11,678 bases of DNA from an uncultured Klebsiella sp. (GTDB taxonomy: Bacteria > Pseudomonadota > Gammaproteobacteria > Enterobacterales > Enterobacteriaceae): NCBI GenBank assembly GCA_902490055.1, contig CABUCP010000050.1:1-11678 (forward strand), given 5' to 3'. The notes under the pieces are model-generated. The model was not told the DNA's origin. It saw only the letters and a program-made list of their open reading frames with translations, and did no database searches. Shown here one piece after another: positions 1 to 7,513 of the stretch (positions are counted from its first letter, which is position 1; each line of letters begins with the position of its first letter). The translations under genes were made by a program, and so were the position numbers.

Positions 1-117
1 TAAGCGTCACGTATTCGCGATCACAATGTTAATAAATTATTAAATAGAAGCTTGCATTTTATGATTCATAAAAGAACTATTTATAGAGATATCACGTAAC
101 GCTTTTGGAGATTTGCG
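1..117 (+). promoter_or_regulatory. paaZ leader, probably part of the divergent paaZ/paaA control region, with PaaX-like sites
   Basis: This gene-free stretch is strongly AT-rich (about 25-90), unlike the GC-rich coding DNA around it. At 58-72 it fits the PaaX operator pattern as I remember it (WWTRTGATTCGYGWT) at about 12 of 15 positions, with TGATTC at 62-67. At 16-27, CGCGATCACAAT fits the reverse complement of that pattern if one A is missing. A possible -10 box, TATGAT, lies at 60-65 inside the first PaaX-like site, which would suit a repressor, but its -35 partner (TTATTA, 37-42) is weak. The ribosome binding site TTGGAG (105-110) is 7 nt before the paaZ ATG. In E. coli, PaaX represses paaZ and the divergent paaA operon until phenylacetyl-CoA appears; that paaA lies just left of the window is inference. 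Confidence 0.4.
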
Positions 118-2163
118 ATGCAGCAGTTAGCCAGCTACTTATCCGGCGCCTGGCAGACCGGCCGGGGCCGCGCCCGAACTATCCATCACGCCATCACCGG
201 CGCTGCGCTGTGGGAAGTCACCAGCGAAGGGCTGGATATGGCGCAGGCGCGCCGCTTCGCCATTGAGCGCGGCGGTAAAGCCCTGCAGGCCATGACCTTT
301 ATTGAACGTAGCGCGATGCTGAAGGCGGTGGCGAAACACCTGCTGGAGCAGAAAGCCGAGTTCTATGCGATTTCCGCGCAAACCGGCGCGACCCGCGCCG
401 ATAGCTGGGTGGATATTGAAGGCGGCATCGGCACCCTTTTCACCTATGCCGGGCTCGGCAGCCGTGAACTGCCGGACGATACCCTGTGGCCGGAAGATGA
501 GCTGATCCCGTTATCTAAACAGGGCGGATTTGCCGCGCGTCACGTGCTGACCTCAAAATCGGGCGTTGCCGTCCATATCAACGCGTTTAACTTCCCCTGC
601 TGGGGGATGCTGGAAAAACTGGCGCCGACCTGGCTTGCCGGTATGCCGGCGATCGTTAAACCGGCCACCGCCACCGCTCAGCTTACTCAGGTAATGGTTA
701 AAGCCATTGTCGATAGCGGACTGGTGCCGGAAGGCGCAATTAGCCTGATTTGCGGCGGCGCGGGCGATCTACTCGAAAAGCTTGATAGCCAGGACGTAGT
801 GACCTTTACCGGTTCTGCCGCCACCGGCCAACAGCTGCGGGTACACCCTAACCTGGTGGCGAAATCGATTCCCTTCACCATGGAAGCTGATTCGCTCAAC
901 TGCTGCGTATTAGGTGAAGATGTCACCCCAGAGCAGCCGGAATTCCCGCTGTTTATCCGTGAGGTGGTCCGTGAGATGACGGCGAAAGCCGGGCAAAAAT
1001 GCACCGCGATCCGCCGGATCATCGTGCCGCAGGCTCAGATCAACGCGGTGAGCGAAGCGTTAATCGCTCGTCTGCAGAAAGTGACCGTCGGCGACCCGGC
1101 GCAGGAAGGTATTAAGATGGGGGCGCTGGTCAATGCCGAACAGCGTCAGGATGTGCAGGATAACGTGAATAAACTGATTGCCGCCGGTTGCAAAACGCTG
1201 CTCGGCGGCCAGGCAGACCTGAACGCTGACGGCGCCTTCTTCCCGCCGACGCTGCTGTTGTGTTCGCAGCCGGATGAAACACCGGCGGTTCACGCCATTG
1301 AGGCCTTTGGCCCGGTAGCGACCCTGATGCCGTATCACGATCGTCAGCATGCGCTGACGCTGGCCCGCGCCGGCGGCGGCAGCCTGGCCGGTACTCTGGT
1401 CACCGCCAGCGGCGAATTGGCGCGAGAGTTTATCCTTGGCGCGGCGCGCGCCCATGGCCGAATCCAGGTCCTCAATGAAGAGTCCGCGGTTGAGTCAACC
1501 GGCCACGGTTCACCGCTGCCGCAGTTGGTACACGGCGGTCCAGGACGTGCGGGCGGCGGCGAAGAGCTCGGCGGACTACGTTCGGTAAAACACTATATGC
1601 AGCGTACCGCCATTCAGGGCAGCCCGACGATGCTGGCGACTATCGGCCAGCAGTGGGTACGCGGCGCGCAGGTGAACGAGGACCGCATTCATCCGTTCCG
1701 GAAATATTTCGAAGAGATCCAGCCGGGCGACAGCCTACTCACCCCGCGCCGGACGCTCAGTGAAGCGGATATCGTCAACTTCGCCTGTCTGAGCGGCGAC
1801 CATTTCTATGCCCATATGGACAAAATCGCCGCCGCCGAATCGATCTTCGGCGAGCGGGTGGTGCACGGTTATTTCCTGATTTCCGCCGCCGCCGGGCTGT
1901 TTGTCGATGCCGGCGTCGGGCCGGTTATCGCGAATTACGGGATGGAAAACCTGCGCTTTATTGAACCGGTCAAACCGGGCGACACCATCCAGGTGCGCCT
2001 GACCTGCAAGCGTAAAACGATCAAACGCCAGCGCAGCGCCGAAGAAAAAGCCACCGGCGTGGTGGAATGGGCGGTGGAGATTTTCAACCAGCACCAGCAG
2101 GCGGTAGCGTTGTATTCGATTCTGACCCTGGTCTCCCGGCAGCAGGGAGACTTCCCGGCGTAA
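118..2163 (+). CDS. paaZ: PaaZ: bifunctional oxepin-CoA hydrolase / 3-oxo-5,6-dehydrosuberyl-CoA semialdehyde dehydrogenase (MaoC)
   Basis: Cytoplasmic enzyme of aerobic phenylacetate degradation. Its C-terminal MaoC (hot-dog) domain hydrolyses the oxepin-CoA ring, and its N-terminal NADP-dependent aldehyde dehydrogenase domain oxidises the reactive aldehyde to 3-oxo-5,6-dehydrosuberyl-CoA. The protein has 681 residues, the same as E. coli PaaZ, and aligns with it from the first residue (MQQLAS), which fixes the start. The dehydrogenase domain spans about 1-515: FTMEADSLN gives the general base Glu256, and AGQKC gives the nucleophile Cys295. The MaoC domain spans about 525-681 with [11 protein letters not shown], where Asp561 and His566 are the expected hydratase residues. 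Both active sites look intact. The gene is called maoC in Klebsiella, the source of the MaoC domain name. A terminator and the tynA promoter follow it, so it need not be cotranscribed with tynA. Confidence 0.97.
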   Translation: MQQLASYLSGAWQTGRGRARTIHHAITGAALWEVTSEGLDMAQARRFAIERGGKALQAMTFIERSAMLKAVAKHLLEQKAEFYAISAQTGATRADSWVDIEGGIGTLFTYAGLGSRELPDDTLWPEDELIPLSKQGGFAARHVLTSKSGVAVHINAFNFPCWGMLEKLAPTWLAGMPAIVKPATATAQLTQVMVKAIVDSGLVPEGAISLICGGAGDLLEKLDSQDVVTFTGSAATGQQLRVHPNLVAKSIPFTMEADSLNCCVLGEDVTPEQPEFPLFIREVVREMTAKAGQKCTAIRRIIVPQAQINAVSEALIARLQKVTVGDPAQEGIKMGALVNAEQRQDVQDNVNKLIAAGCKTLLGGQADLNADGAFFPPTLLLCSQPDETPAVHAIEAFGPVATLMPYHDRQHALTLARAGGGSLAGTLVTASGELAREFILGAARAHGRIQVLNEESAVESTGHGSPLPQLVHGGPGRAGGGEELGGLRSVKHYMQRTAIQGSPTMLATIGQQWVRGAQVNEDRIHPFRKYFEEIQPGDSLLTPRRTLSEADIVNFACLSGDHFYAHMDKIAAAESIFGERVVHGYFLISAAAGLFVDAGVGPVIANYGMENLRFIEPVKPGDTIQVRLTCKRKTIKRQRSAEEKATGVVEWAVEIFNQHQQAVALYSILTLVSRQQGDFPA

Positions 2164-2176
2164 TGTGCTGAAAATC

Positions 2177-2260
2177 GCCCGGCGGCGCTGCGCTTGCGCG
2201 GGCCTACGGACAGTCAGAGCCGGATGGGTAGGCCAGATAAGGCGCCAACTGCCATCCGGC
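2177..2260. repeat. Pair of REP-like palindromes downstream of paaZ
   Basis: Two imperfect palindromes of the enterobacterial REP (BIME) type lie just after the paaZ stop codon. The first pairs GCCCG (2177-2181) with CGGGC (2199-2203), has a GC-rich interior, and is followed by CTAC, the usual REP tail. The second has a perfect 9-bp stem, GCCGGATGG (2219-2227) with CCATCCGGC (2252-2260), around a 24-nt interior. Such elements lie between genes, can protect mRNA 3' ends and bind gyrase or IHF. Here they would sit at the 3' end of the paaZ message, ahead of its terminator. Confidence 0.7.
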
Positions 2261-2283
2261 AAAAAAATCGGCACAAATTCCAC

Positions 2284-2306
2284 ATGCCTCTGCGGAGGCA
2301 TTTTTT
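2284..2306 (+). terminator. Intrinsic terminator after paaZ
   Basis: ATGCCTC (2284-2290) and GAGGCAT (2295-2301) form a perfect 7-bp stem around the 4-nt loop TGCG, followed by a run of T (2301-2306). It lies 120 nt after the paaZ stop and upstream of the FeaR-type sites of tynA. Transcripts entering from paaZ should largely end here, leaving tynA on its own promoter. Confidence 0.85.
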
Positions 2307-2315
2307 ACGTCTGTC

Positions 2316-2380
2316 TGGCAAAACTGACAAACAACCTGGCAGGAGCAGACAAACGCCCCGGCAGGCCGGGCTGTTAGGTT
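2316..2380 (+). promoter_or_regulatory. FeaR-dependent promoter of tynA: two half-sites and a -10 box
   Basis: The FeaR motif as known from E. coli is TGNCA-N8-AAA. Here TGGCA (2316-2320), 8 nt, then AAA (2329-2331) fits exactly. A second TGGCA (2337-2341) lies exactly 21 bp further on and is followed after 9 nt by AAA (2351-2353). The ends of the two sites are also alike (TGACAAAC at 2325, AGACAAAC at 2347). Twenty-one nt after the second AAA comes a weak -10 box, TAGGTT (2375-2380), with no good -35, as expected for an activator-dependent promoter. The feaB promoter has the same arrangement. No clear terminator or gene lies between this and the tynA start, and the leader would be about 55 nt. 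Confidence 0.65.
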
Positions 2381-2442
2381 AAGACAGATAAAGCCGACTA
2401 TCGCAGCGGCAAAAGACAACACAACAATAAGATGAGGTCATA

Positions 2443-4710
2443 ATGGCAAACGGCTCAATGCTTTCCCCGCGTAAAACCGCGCTGGCTCTGGCCATCGCTG
2501 TGGTTTGCGCCTGGCAATCACCGGCCTTCGCACACGGCGGCGAAGCGCACATGGTGCCGATGGATAAAACGCTGCAGGAGTTTGGCGCTGACGTGCAGTG
2601 GGATGACTACGCGCAGATGTTTACCCTGATGAAAGATGGCGCTTATGTCAAAGTGAAGCCCGGCGCGAAAACCGCGATCGTTAACGGCAAAACCCTTGAC
2701 CTGCAGGTGCCGGTGGTGATGAAGGAAGGGAAAGCCTGGGTCTCCGATACCTTTATTAACGATGTGTTCCAGTCCGGCCTCGACCAAACTTTCCAGGTGG
2801 AAAAGCGCCCCCACCCGCTGAACTCGCTCTCGGCGGCGGAAATCAGTGAAGCGGTCACTATTGTCAAAGCGGCCCCGGAATTCCAGCCAAACACTCGTTT
2901 TACCGAAATTTCCCTGCACGAACCGGACAAAGCCGCCGTGTGGGCCTTTGCCCTGCAAGGCACCCCGGTTGATGCCCCGCGCGCCGCCGATGTGGTGATG
3001 CTCGATGGCAAACACGTGATTGAAGCCGTCGTCGATCTGCAGAACAAAAAAGTGCTGTCGTGGACGCCGATTAAAGGCGCTCACGGAATGGTACTGATTG
3101 ATGATTTCGTCAGCGTACAGAACATCATCAATGCCAGCAGCGAATTCGCTGAGGTCCTGAAAAAACACGGTATACAGGATACCACTAAAGTCGTCACCAC
3201 CCCGCTCACCGTCGGCTACTTTGATGGTAAAGATGGTCTGAAACAGGATGCGCGTTTGCTGAAGGTGGTGAGCTATCTTGACACCGGCGACGGTAACTAC
3301 TGGGCCCATCCGATTGAAAACCTGGTTGCGGTCGTCGACCTCGAAGCGAAGAAAATTATTAAGATTGAGGAGGGTCCGGTAATCCCGGTCCCAATGGAGC
3401 CTCGCCCCTATGATGGCCGCGACCGCGTCGCCCCGGCGGTGAAACCGCTGGAAATCAGCGAACCGGAAGGCAAAAACTACACCATCACCGGCGATACCAT
3501 TCACTGGCAAAACTGGGATTTCCACCTGCGCCTGAATTCACGCGTTGGGCCAATCCTTTCGACGGTAACCTATAACGATAACGGTAAGAAACGCCAGGTG
3601 ATGTATGAAGGCTCGCTGGGCGGCATGATTGTTCCTTACGGCGACCCGGACGTCGGCTGGTACTTCAAAGCCTATCTGGACTCCGGCGACTATGGCATGG
3701 GTACTCTGACCTCGCCTATCGCCCGCGGTAAAGATGCGCCATCGAATGCGGTGCTGCTGGATGAGACTATCGCCGACTATACCGGTAAACCGACCACTAT
3801 CCCGCGCGCGGTGGCGATTTTTGAACGTTACGCCGGGCCGGAATATAAACATCAGGAGATGGGCCAGCCAAACGTCAGCACCGAACGTCGCGAACTGGTG
3901 GTACGCTGGATCAGCACCGTCGGTAACTATGACTACATCTTTGACTGGGTATTCCACGAAAACGGCACCATCGGCATTGACGCCGGAGCCACCGGTATCG
4001 AAGCGGTGAAAGGCGTCAAGGCTAAAACCATGCACGATCCAAGCGCCAAAGACGACACCCGCTACGGTACGCTGATCGACCATAATATTGTCGGCACCAC
4101 CCACCAGCATATTTATAATTTCCGCCTCGACCTTGACGTTGACGGCGAAAACAACACCCTGGTGGCGATGGATCCCGAAGTGAAGCCAAACACCGCCGGC
4201 GGCCCGCGGACCAGCACCATGCAGGTCAATCAGTACACCATCGATAGCGAGCAGAAAGCGGCGCAGAAATTCGATCCGGGCACCATTCGCTTGCTGAGCA
4301 ACACCAGCAAAGAGAACCGCATGGGCAACCCGGTCTCTTACCAGATTATTCCTTATGCTGGCGGAACCCATCCGGCGGCAACTGGCGCCAAATTCGCCCC
4401 GGATGAGTGGATTTACCACCGCCTGAGCTTTATGGATAAGCAGTTGTGGGTGACCCGCTACCATCCGACCGAACGTTATCCTGAAGGGAAATATCCGAAC
4501 CGCTCGGCCCACGACACCGGTTTAGGCCAGTACTCCAGGGATGATGAGACGCTCGGCAACCACGATGATGTGGTGTGGATCACCACCGGCACCACCCACG
4601 TGGCGCGCGCCGAAGAGTGGCCTATCATGCCGACCGAATGGGCGCATGCGTTGCTGAAACCGTGGAACTTCTTTGATGAGACGCCGACGCTTGGCGAGAA
4701 GAAAAAGTAA
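2443..4710 (+). CDS. tynA: Primary-amine oxidase TynA (MaoA), copper/topaquinone enzyme
   Basis: Periplasmic enzyme that oxidises phenylethylamine, tyramine and related amines to aldehyde, ammonia and hydrogen peroxide. The precursor has 755 residues. Residues 1-30 are a Sec signal peptide (basic SPRKT start, hydrophobic core) with cleavage expected after AFA30, giving a mature N-terminus HGGEAH as in E. coli TynA. The family signature is complete: Tyr496 in STVGNYDY is the tyrosine converted to topaquinone, Asp413 in YLDSGDYG is the catalytic base, and His554, His556 (THQH) and His719 (TTHVARAEEW) are the copper ligands. These match E. coli D383, Y466, H524, H526 and H689 after a shift of 30. 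The three N-terminal domains (D1-D3) occupy about 31-330. The ATG is preceded by GAGG (2434-2437). The next gene converges 2 bp away, and a terminator lies inside it. Confidence 0.98.
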   Translation: MANGSMLSPRKTALALAIAVVCAWQSPAFAHGGEAHMVPMDKTLQEFGADVQWDDYAQMFTLMKDGAYVKVKPGAKTAIVNGKTLDLQVPVVMKEGKAWVSDTFINDVFQSGLDQTFQVEKRPHPLNSLSAAEISEAVTIVKAAPEFQPNTRFTEISLHEPDKAAVWAFALQGTPVDAPRAADVVMLDGKHVIEAVVDLQNKKVLSWTPIKGAHGMVLIDDFVSVQNIINASSEFAEVLKKHGIQDTTKVVTTPLTVGYFDGKDGLKQDARLLKVVSYLDTGDGNYWAHPIENLVAVVDLEAKKIIKIEEGPVIPVPMEPRPYDGRDRVAPAVKPLEISEPEGKNYTITGDTIHWQNWDFHLRLNSRVGPILSTVTYNDNGKKRQVMYEGSLGGMIVPYGDPDVGWYFKAYLDSGDYGMGTLTSPIARGKDAPSNAVLLDETIADYTGKPTTIPRAVAIFERYAGPEYKHQEMGQPNVSTERRELVVRWISTVGNYDYIFDWVFHENGTIGIDAGATGIEAVKGVKAKTMHDPSAKDDTRYGTLIDHNIVGTTHQHIYNFRLDLDVDGENNTLVAMDPEVKPNTAGGPRTSTMQVNQYTIDSEQKAAQKFDPGTIRLLSNTSKENRMGNPVSYQIIPYAGGTHPAATGAKFAPDEWIYHRLSFMDKQLWVTRYHPTERYPEGKYPNRSAHDTGLGQYSRDDETLGNHDDVVWITTGTTHVARAEEWPIMPTEWAHALLKPWNFFDETPTLGEKKK

Positions 4711-4712
4711 TC

Positions 4713-5663
4713 TTAACTGGCGGTGAAATCGAGCAGGATTTTACCGCCTTTTCCCGGCTGGCCGGCGGCGGCAATCGCCTCACGCCAGTCGCGAAACACG
4801 AGTCTCTGTGCCGGCGGCTGCATTGTCGTCGGCAGCCGTTGCCAGATCTCAGCAAATGTCCCCTGCCACTGCTCGACGCTCAACGTCGGTAAGGCTTCCC
4901 GCAGATGAAATTTACGCACCGCTGCGCTCGCGCGCGTCTGGGTAAACGGTCGCCCGGATAACAAGCCGTAAGAGACAAGCGTTGAAGTAACCGGCAACAC
5001 CGATAGCAGCAGGTCCGCCAGTTCACCGCCAACCGCATCAAACACCAGCTCGCTATATTGGCTCACCTGCTCAATGAGCGCTCTGTCGTTTTCAAGCAGT
5101 GGATAGACGCCATATTGCTGCAGGCGCGGAGCGTGCCGCGGCGAGCGAATAATCCCGCTCACCGAGCGAGCGCCCATGGCTAACGCCCATTGCGCCAACA
5201 GGCTGGCGCAGGACGATGACGCGGCGGTCAGGAGCACGTGTTTACCGACCACCGGCCAACGCGTAAGCATCAGCATGGCCGTCAGCGGATTGATATAGCC
5301 GCGCGCGGCCACTTCGTCGTCAATACCTTGCGCCACCGACACCAGCCAGTGTGGATCGATATCGAGATAACGCTGCCAGGTCCCGCCCCCGCGCAGCGGA
5401 AGCACGCGTTGCCCCAACAGAGGATAGCCGCGCATTGACGCCTCAACGACGACGCCGACGCCCTCATATCCCGCCACCGACGGTAGCGTCGTGCGGTGAC
5501 GATAGGCTCCAGTGATGGGTATCAAATCGGAGGGATTAACCGGCGCATAGCGCATTTGAACCCGAACGAGCCCGGGCGCCAGCGGCGGCAACGGCAGGTG
5601 ATGCAGCGCGAGTACCGTTTCCGGCGCGCCGTACTGCTGATAGCAAAGAGCGTCATTCCACAT
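4713..5663 (-). CDS. Zinc-independent MDR-family oxidoreductase, enoyl-thioester reductase-like, substrate unknown
   Basis: A 316-residue cytoplasmic protein of the medium-chain dehydrogenase/reductase superfamily, probably NADPH-dependent. The N-terminal GroES-like half carries YAPVNPSD (39-46), TGAY (51-54) and GYEGVG (65-70), the pattern of 2-enoyl thioester reductases (MECR/ETR type), where the Tyr corresponding to Tyr54 is catalytic. GTWQRY (94-99) also fits. The His-Glu and Cys zinc ligands of true alcohol dehydrogenases are absent, so a zinc-dependent label would be wrong. In the Rossmann half the usual nucleotide loop (AANSAVG-like) reads TAASSSCAS (146-154), with the glycine replaced. 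Arg173 and Arg180 could hold the NADPH phosphate. FDAVGGE (208-214) is typical. The ribosome binding site is weak, but the start fits family alignment. It lies between tynA and feaB. It could act on an enoyl-CoA or on an aldehyde or quinone; this is not decidable here. Confidence 0.85.
   Translation of the reverse strand: MWNDALCYQQYGAPETVLALHHLPLPPLAPGLVRVQMRYAPVNPSDLIPITGAYRHRTTLPSVAGYEGVGVVVEASMRGYPLLGQRVLPLRGGGTWQRYLDIDPHWLVSVAQGIDDEVAARGYINPLTAMLMLTRWPVVGKHVLLTAASSSCASLLAQWALAMGARSVSGIIRSPRHAPRLQQYGVYPLLENDRALIEQVSQYSELVFDAVGGELADLLLSVLPVTSTLVSYGLLSGRPFTQTRASAAVRKFHLREALPTLSVEQWQGTFAEIWQRLPTTMQPPAQRLVFRDWREAIAAAGQPGKGGKILLDFTAS
4719..4752 (+). terminator. Intrinsic terminator of tynA inside the 3' coding end of the convergent gene
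   Basis: The arms 4719-4730 and 4737-4748 form a 12-bp stem (11 Watson-Crick pairs and one G-U) around the 6-nt loop GAGCAG, followed by TTTT (4749-4752). The hairpin begins 9 nt after the tynA stop, well placed to end its transcript. The same DNA encodes roughly residues 305-314 of the oppositely oriented MDR protein, so it serves as coding DNA on one strand and terminator on the other. On the minus strand the nearest T run is about 10 nt past the stem, so it looks one-directional. Confidence 0.75.
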
Positions 5664-5693
5664 AGCGGGGCAACATCAGGAAAAAGAGCGCCG

Positions 5694-5702
5694 ATCATAG
5701 CA
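5694..5702 (-). promoter_or_regulatory. Extended -10 promoter of the MDR oxidoreductase gene
   Basis: On the minus strand, TGC followed directly by TATGAT (5702 down to 5694) makes an extended -10 element. TATGAT matches the sigma70 consensus at 5 of 6 positions. No good -35 is found 17 nt upstream (CTTCCC), which extended -10 promoters tolerate. Transcription would begin near 5687 and give a leader of about 24 nt. No FeaR-type TGNCA-N8-AAA pair was seen upstream, so this gene is probably not controlled like feaB and tynA. Confidence 0.45.
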
Positions 5703-5740
5703 AATCAGCGTTCAAGGGGAAGAGGCATGTCGATACCGTT

Positions 5741-5882
5741 CCGGGCTACCAAATTGCGCAGTGCTGCAGCCCCGGTAAGCGCTAGCGCCACCGGGGATTT
5801 TCCCGGAGGCGGCGCACGGCGCCTTATCCGGGCTACCAAATCGCACAGCGCTGTAGGTCGGATAAGCGTAGCGCCATCCGAC
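5741..5882. repeat. BIME-like cluster of three REP palindromes with an internal direct repeat
   Basis: Three palindromes lie between feaB and the MDR gene. (1) CCCCGGT (5770-5776) pairs with ACCGGGG (5790-5796), with the perfect inner palindrome GCGCTAGCGC (5779-5788). (2) CCCGGA (5802-5807) pairs with TCCGGG (5827-5832), with inner GGCGC/GCGCC arms. (3) GTCGGAT (5857-5863) pairs with ATCCGAC (5876-5882). A 29-bp sequence at 5741-5769 recurs at 5828-5856 with 4 mismatches, a period of 87 bp, so a unit appears to have been duplicated. The last palindrome begins 6 nt beyond the feaB stop and may form the 3' end of its mRNA. There is no T run after it on the minus strand, so it is not a classical terminator. 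The rest of the 225-bp gap holds only the MDR promoter. Confidence 0.75.
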
Positions 5883-5888
5883 AAAAAA

Positions 5889-7388
5889 TCAGTAACGCAC
5901 GCACACCGATTTGGTTTCGCACCAGTCGTCCAGCCAGTCCGGGCCGAAGTCACGCCCGGTGCCGGACTGTTTCATCCCGCCGAACGGCAGGTTGGCATCG
6001 ATAAGCGTATGGCTATTCACCCATACCGTACCGGCCTGCAGGCGATCGGTATAGTTCAGCGCCTGAGTCAGGTCGCGGGTCCAGACGCTGGCGGTAAGAC
6101 CGAAATCGCTGTCATTCGCTAAGCGCAGCGCCTCTTCGCCGTCGGCAACACGCACCAGGTTTACCACCGGGCCGAACACCTCTTCACGATTGAGACGCAG
6201 CCCGGCATCCGGATTGATCACCAACGTCGGCGCAATATAAAAACCGTTGCCGTTCGGCCCAACGTTACCGCTAATCAGCTCGGCGTTTTGCTTACGCGCT
6301 TCATCCAGATAGGCGGCGACTTTGGCGCAGTGCGCCTGCGAAACTACCGGGTTAATCTGCGTGGTCTCTACCATTCCAGGCCCGACCTGCAGTGATTTAA
6401 CCGCCTGCTCGAAACCGGCCACCAGGTTATCAAACAGCGGCGCTTCGATATAAATCCGCGAGCTGGCGGCGCATACCTGGCCCTGATTGAGGAAGCTGCC
6501 GGTCATCAACCCTTCAATCACCCACTGCGGGTCAGCATCTTTCAGCACGATAGCCGGGTTTTTGCCGCCCAGCTCCAGCGTGACGCGAGTCAGACGATCG
6601 GCCGCCGCGCGGGCAATATGTTTACCGGTAGCAGTCGAACCAGTGAAGCTCACCTTCGCCACCTGCGGATGGGTGGTTAATGCTGCGCCACATTCAGCGC
6701 CGCTGCCGGTTACCACGTTAAAGATGCCATCCGGGATCCCGGCTTCCGTCGCCAGTTCCGCCACCCGCAGCAGGGTCAACGGCGTGGTTTCAGAAGGCTT
6801 AATCACTATCGAGCAGCCGGAGGCCAGCGCCGGCATCACCTTCCACATACCGATCATCAGCGGGAAGTTCCAGGGCACAATGCCCGCCACCACGCCAACC
6901 GGCTCTTTGCGGGTCCACGCCTGATAGCGAGCCCCTTCCGGGAACGGAATTGACACATCCAGCGTGCGACCGCTGATTTTGGTGGTCAGCCCGGCGGTAT
7001 AACGCATCCAGTTCAGGGTACAGCCAACCTCAAACGCGCGGGAGATATTGATTGATTTGCCCTGCTCCAGGGTCTCGAGCTGCGCCAGCTCTTCACCATG
7101 CTGTTCCACCAAATCGGCAAAGCGCAGCAGGATCCGTTCGCGGTCAGCCGGGGTACGTCCAGCCCAGCTACGGGCGATAAAAGCGCGCCAGGCGGACATC
7201 ACCGCGCGGTCAACGTCGGCGGCGTTGGCATCTGCCGTAGTGGCAATCGCCTGCCCGGTAGCCGGGTCCCAAACGGTTAAGCGTTTTTCGCTCTGCGCCG
7301 CCTGCTGGTTGCCATCAATGTATAAGCCATGCTGTCTGTCGAGAAACTGCTGCACGCTGGCAAGCAGCGCGACCTGAGATGTGGACAT
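5889..7388 (-). CDS. feaB: Phenylacetaldehyde dehydrogenase FeaB
   Basis: Cytoplasmic NAD-dependent aldehyde dehydrogenase that turns phenylacetaldehyde (and 4-hydroxyphenylacetaldehyde), the product of TynA, into the aryl acetate that feeds the paa or hpa pathway. The protein has 499 residues, the same as E. coli FeaB (PadA), and aligns with it to the C-terminus ([10 protein letters not shown]). Visible family residues are Asn174 in PWNFP, Lys197 in VIKPSE, the cofactor loop FTGSTATG (248-255), the general base Glu272 in LELGGK, the nucleophile Cys306 in NQGQVC, and Glu403 in EEVFGP. The ATG is preceded by AAGGAAG (7399-7393). The gene is divergent from feaR and has a FeaR-type promoter in the shared gap. 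A REP element follows the stop. Confidence 0.97.
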   Translation of the reverse strand: MSTSQVALLASVQQFLDRQHGLYIDGNQQAAQSEKRLTVWDPATGQAIATTADANAADVDRAVMSAWRAFIARSWAGRTPADRERILLRFADLVEQHGEELAQLETLEQGKSINISRAFEVGCTLNWMRYTAGLTTKISGRTLDVSIPFPEGARYQAWTRKEPVGVVAGIVPWNFPLMIGMWKVMPALASGCSIVIKPSETTPLTLLRVAELATEAGIPDGIFNVVTGSGAECGAALTTHPQVAKVSFTGSTATGKHIARAAADRLTRVTLELGGKNPAIVLKDADPQWVIEGLMTGSFLNQGQVCAASSRIYIEAPLFDNLVAGFEQAVKSLQVGPGMVETTQINPVVSQAHCAKVAAYLDEARKQNAELISGNVGPNGNGFYIAPTLVINPDAGLRLNREEVFGPVVNLVRVADGEEALRLANDSDFGLTASVWTRDLTQALNYTDRLQAGTVWVNSHTLIDANLPFGGMKQSGTGRDFGPDWLDDWCETKSVCVRY

Positions 7389-7421
7389 GCGACTTCCTTA
7401 TTGTTCGCGGATAGTGCTCAC

Positions 7422-7485
7422 AGTCTAGGACGGGTCGCCAGTTTGTGCTTTTTTCTCTGTGACAATCATTGTTGCCGCTGTGACA
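7422..7485 (-). promoter_or_regulatory. FeaR-dependent promoter of feaB: two half-sites and a -10 box
   Basis: Read leftward, TGTCA (7485-7481) and TGTCA (7464-7460) lie exactly 21 bp apart within a perfect 9-bp direct repeat, TTGTCACAG (7486-7478 and 7465-7457). The promoter-proximal copy is followed after 8 nt by AAA (7451-7449), an exact TGNCA-N8-AAA match. The distal copy has ACA there. Twenty-one nt further lies TAGACT (7427-7422), a 4-of-6 -10 box, with no -35 resemblance at the right distance. This suggests activation by FeaR next to RNA polymerase. The leader would be about 27 nt. The geometry is the same as at tynA. Confidence 0.7.
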
Positions 7486-7513
7486 AGTACCGCAATTAAG
7501 CACGCTGAATTCC

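Noticed and set aside
10..25. CRP site suggested by TCACA at 21-25 upstream of paaZ
   Set aside because: The left half at 10-14 matches only 2 of 5 core bases.
1735..2301. 188-codon minus-strand frame across the paaZ end and the REP region
   Set aside because: It is antisense to the conserved MaoC domain, runs through repeats, and shows no family features.
2194..2382. Small plus-strand frames in the paaZ-tynA gap
   Set aside because: They run through the REP palindromes, the terminator and the FeaR sites and have no ribosome binding site or recognisable protein.
2429..2439. Possible NsrR half-site (AAGATG...) just before tynA
   Set aside because: NsrR is reported to affect tynA and feaB in E. 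coli, but only AAGATG and little more of the motif is present, and nothing similar was found upstream of feaB.
2518..4512. Two long minus-strand reading frames (335 and 324 codons) opposite tynA
   Set aside because: They lie wholly antisense to a gene with every catalytic residue intact, have no recognisable domains, and are expected from GC-rich codon use, which removes stops from the opposite frame.
5857..5888. REP palindrome after feaB read as an intrinsic terminator
   Set aside because: On the feaB strand the T run comes before the stem and none follows it, the wrong order for termination.
5496..6122. 208-codon plus-strand frame spanning the MDR start, the REP cluster and the feaB end
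   Set aside because: It crosses two real genes in antisense and a repeat cluster; its protein reads as translated REP sequence.
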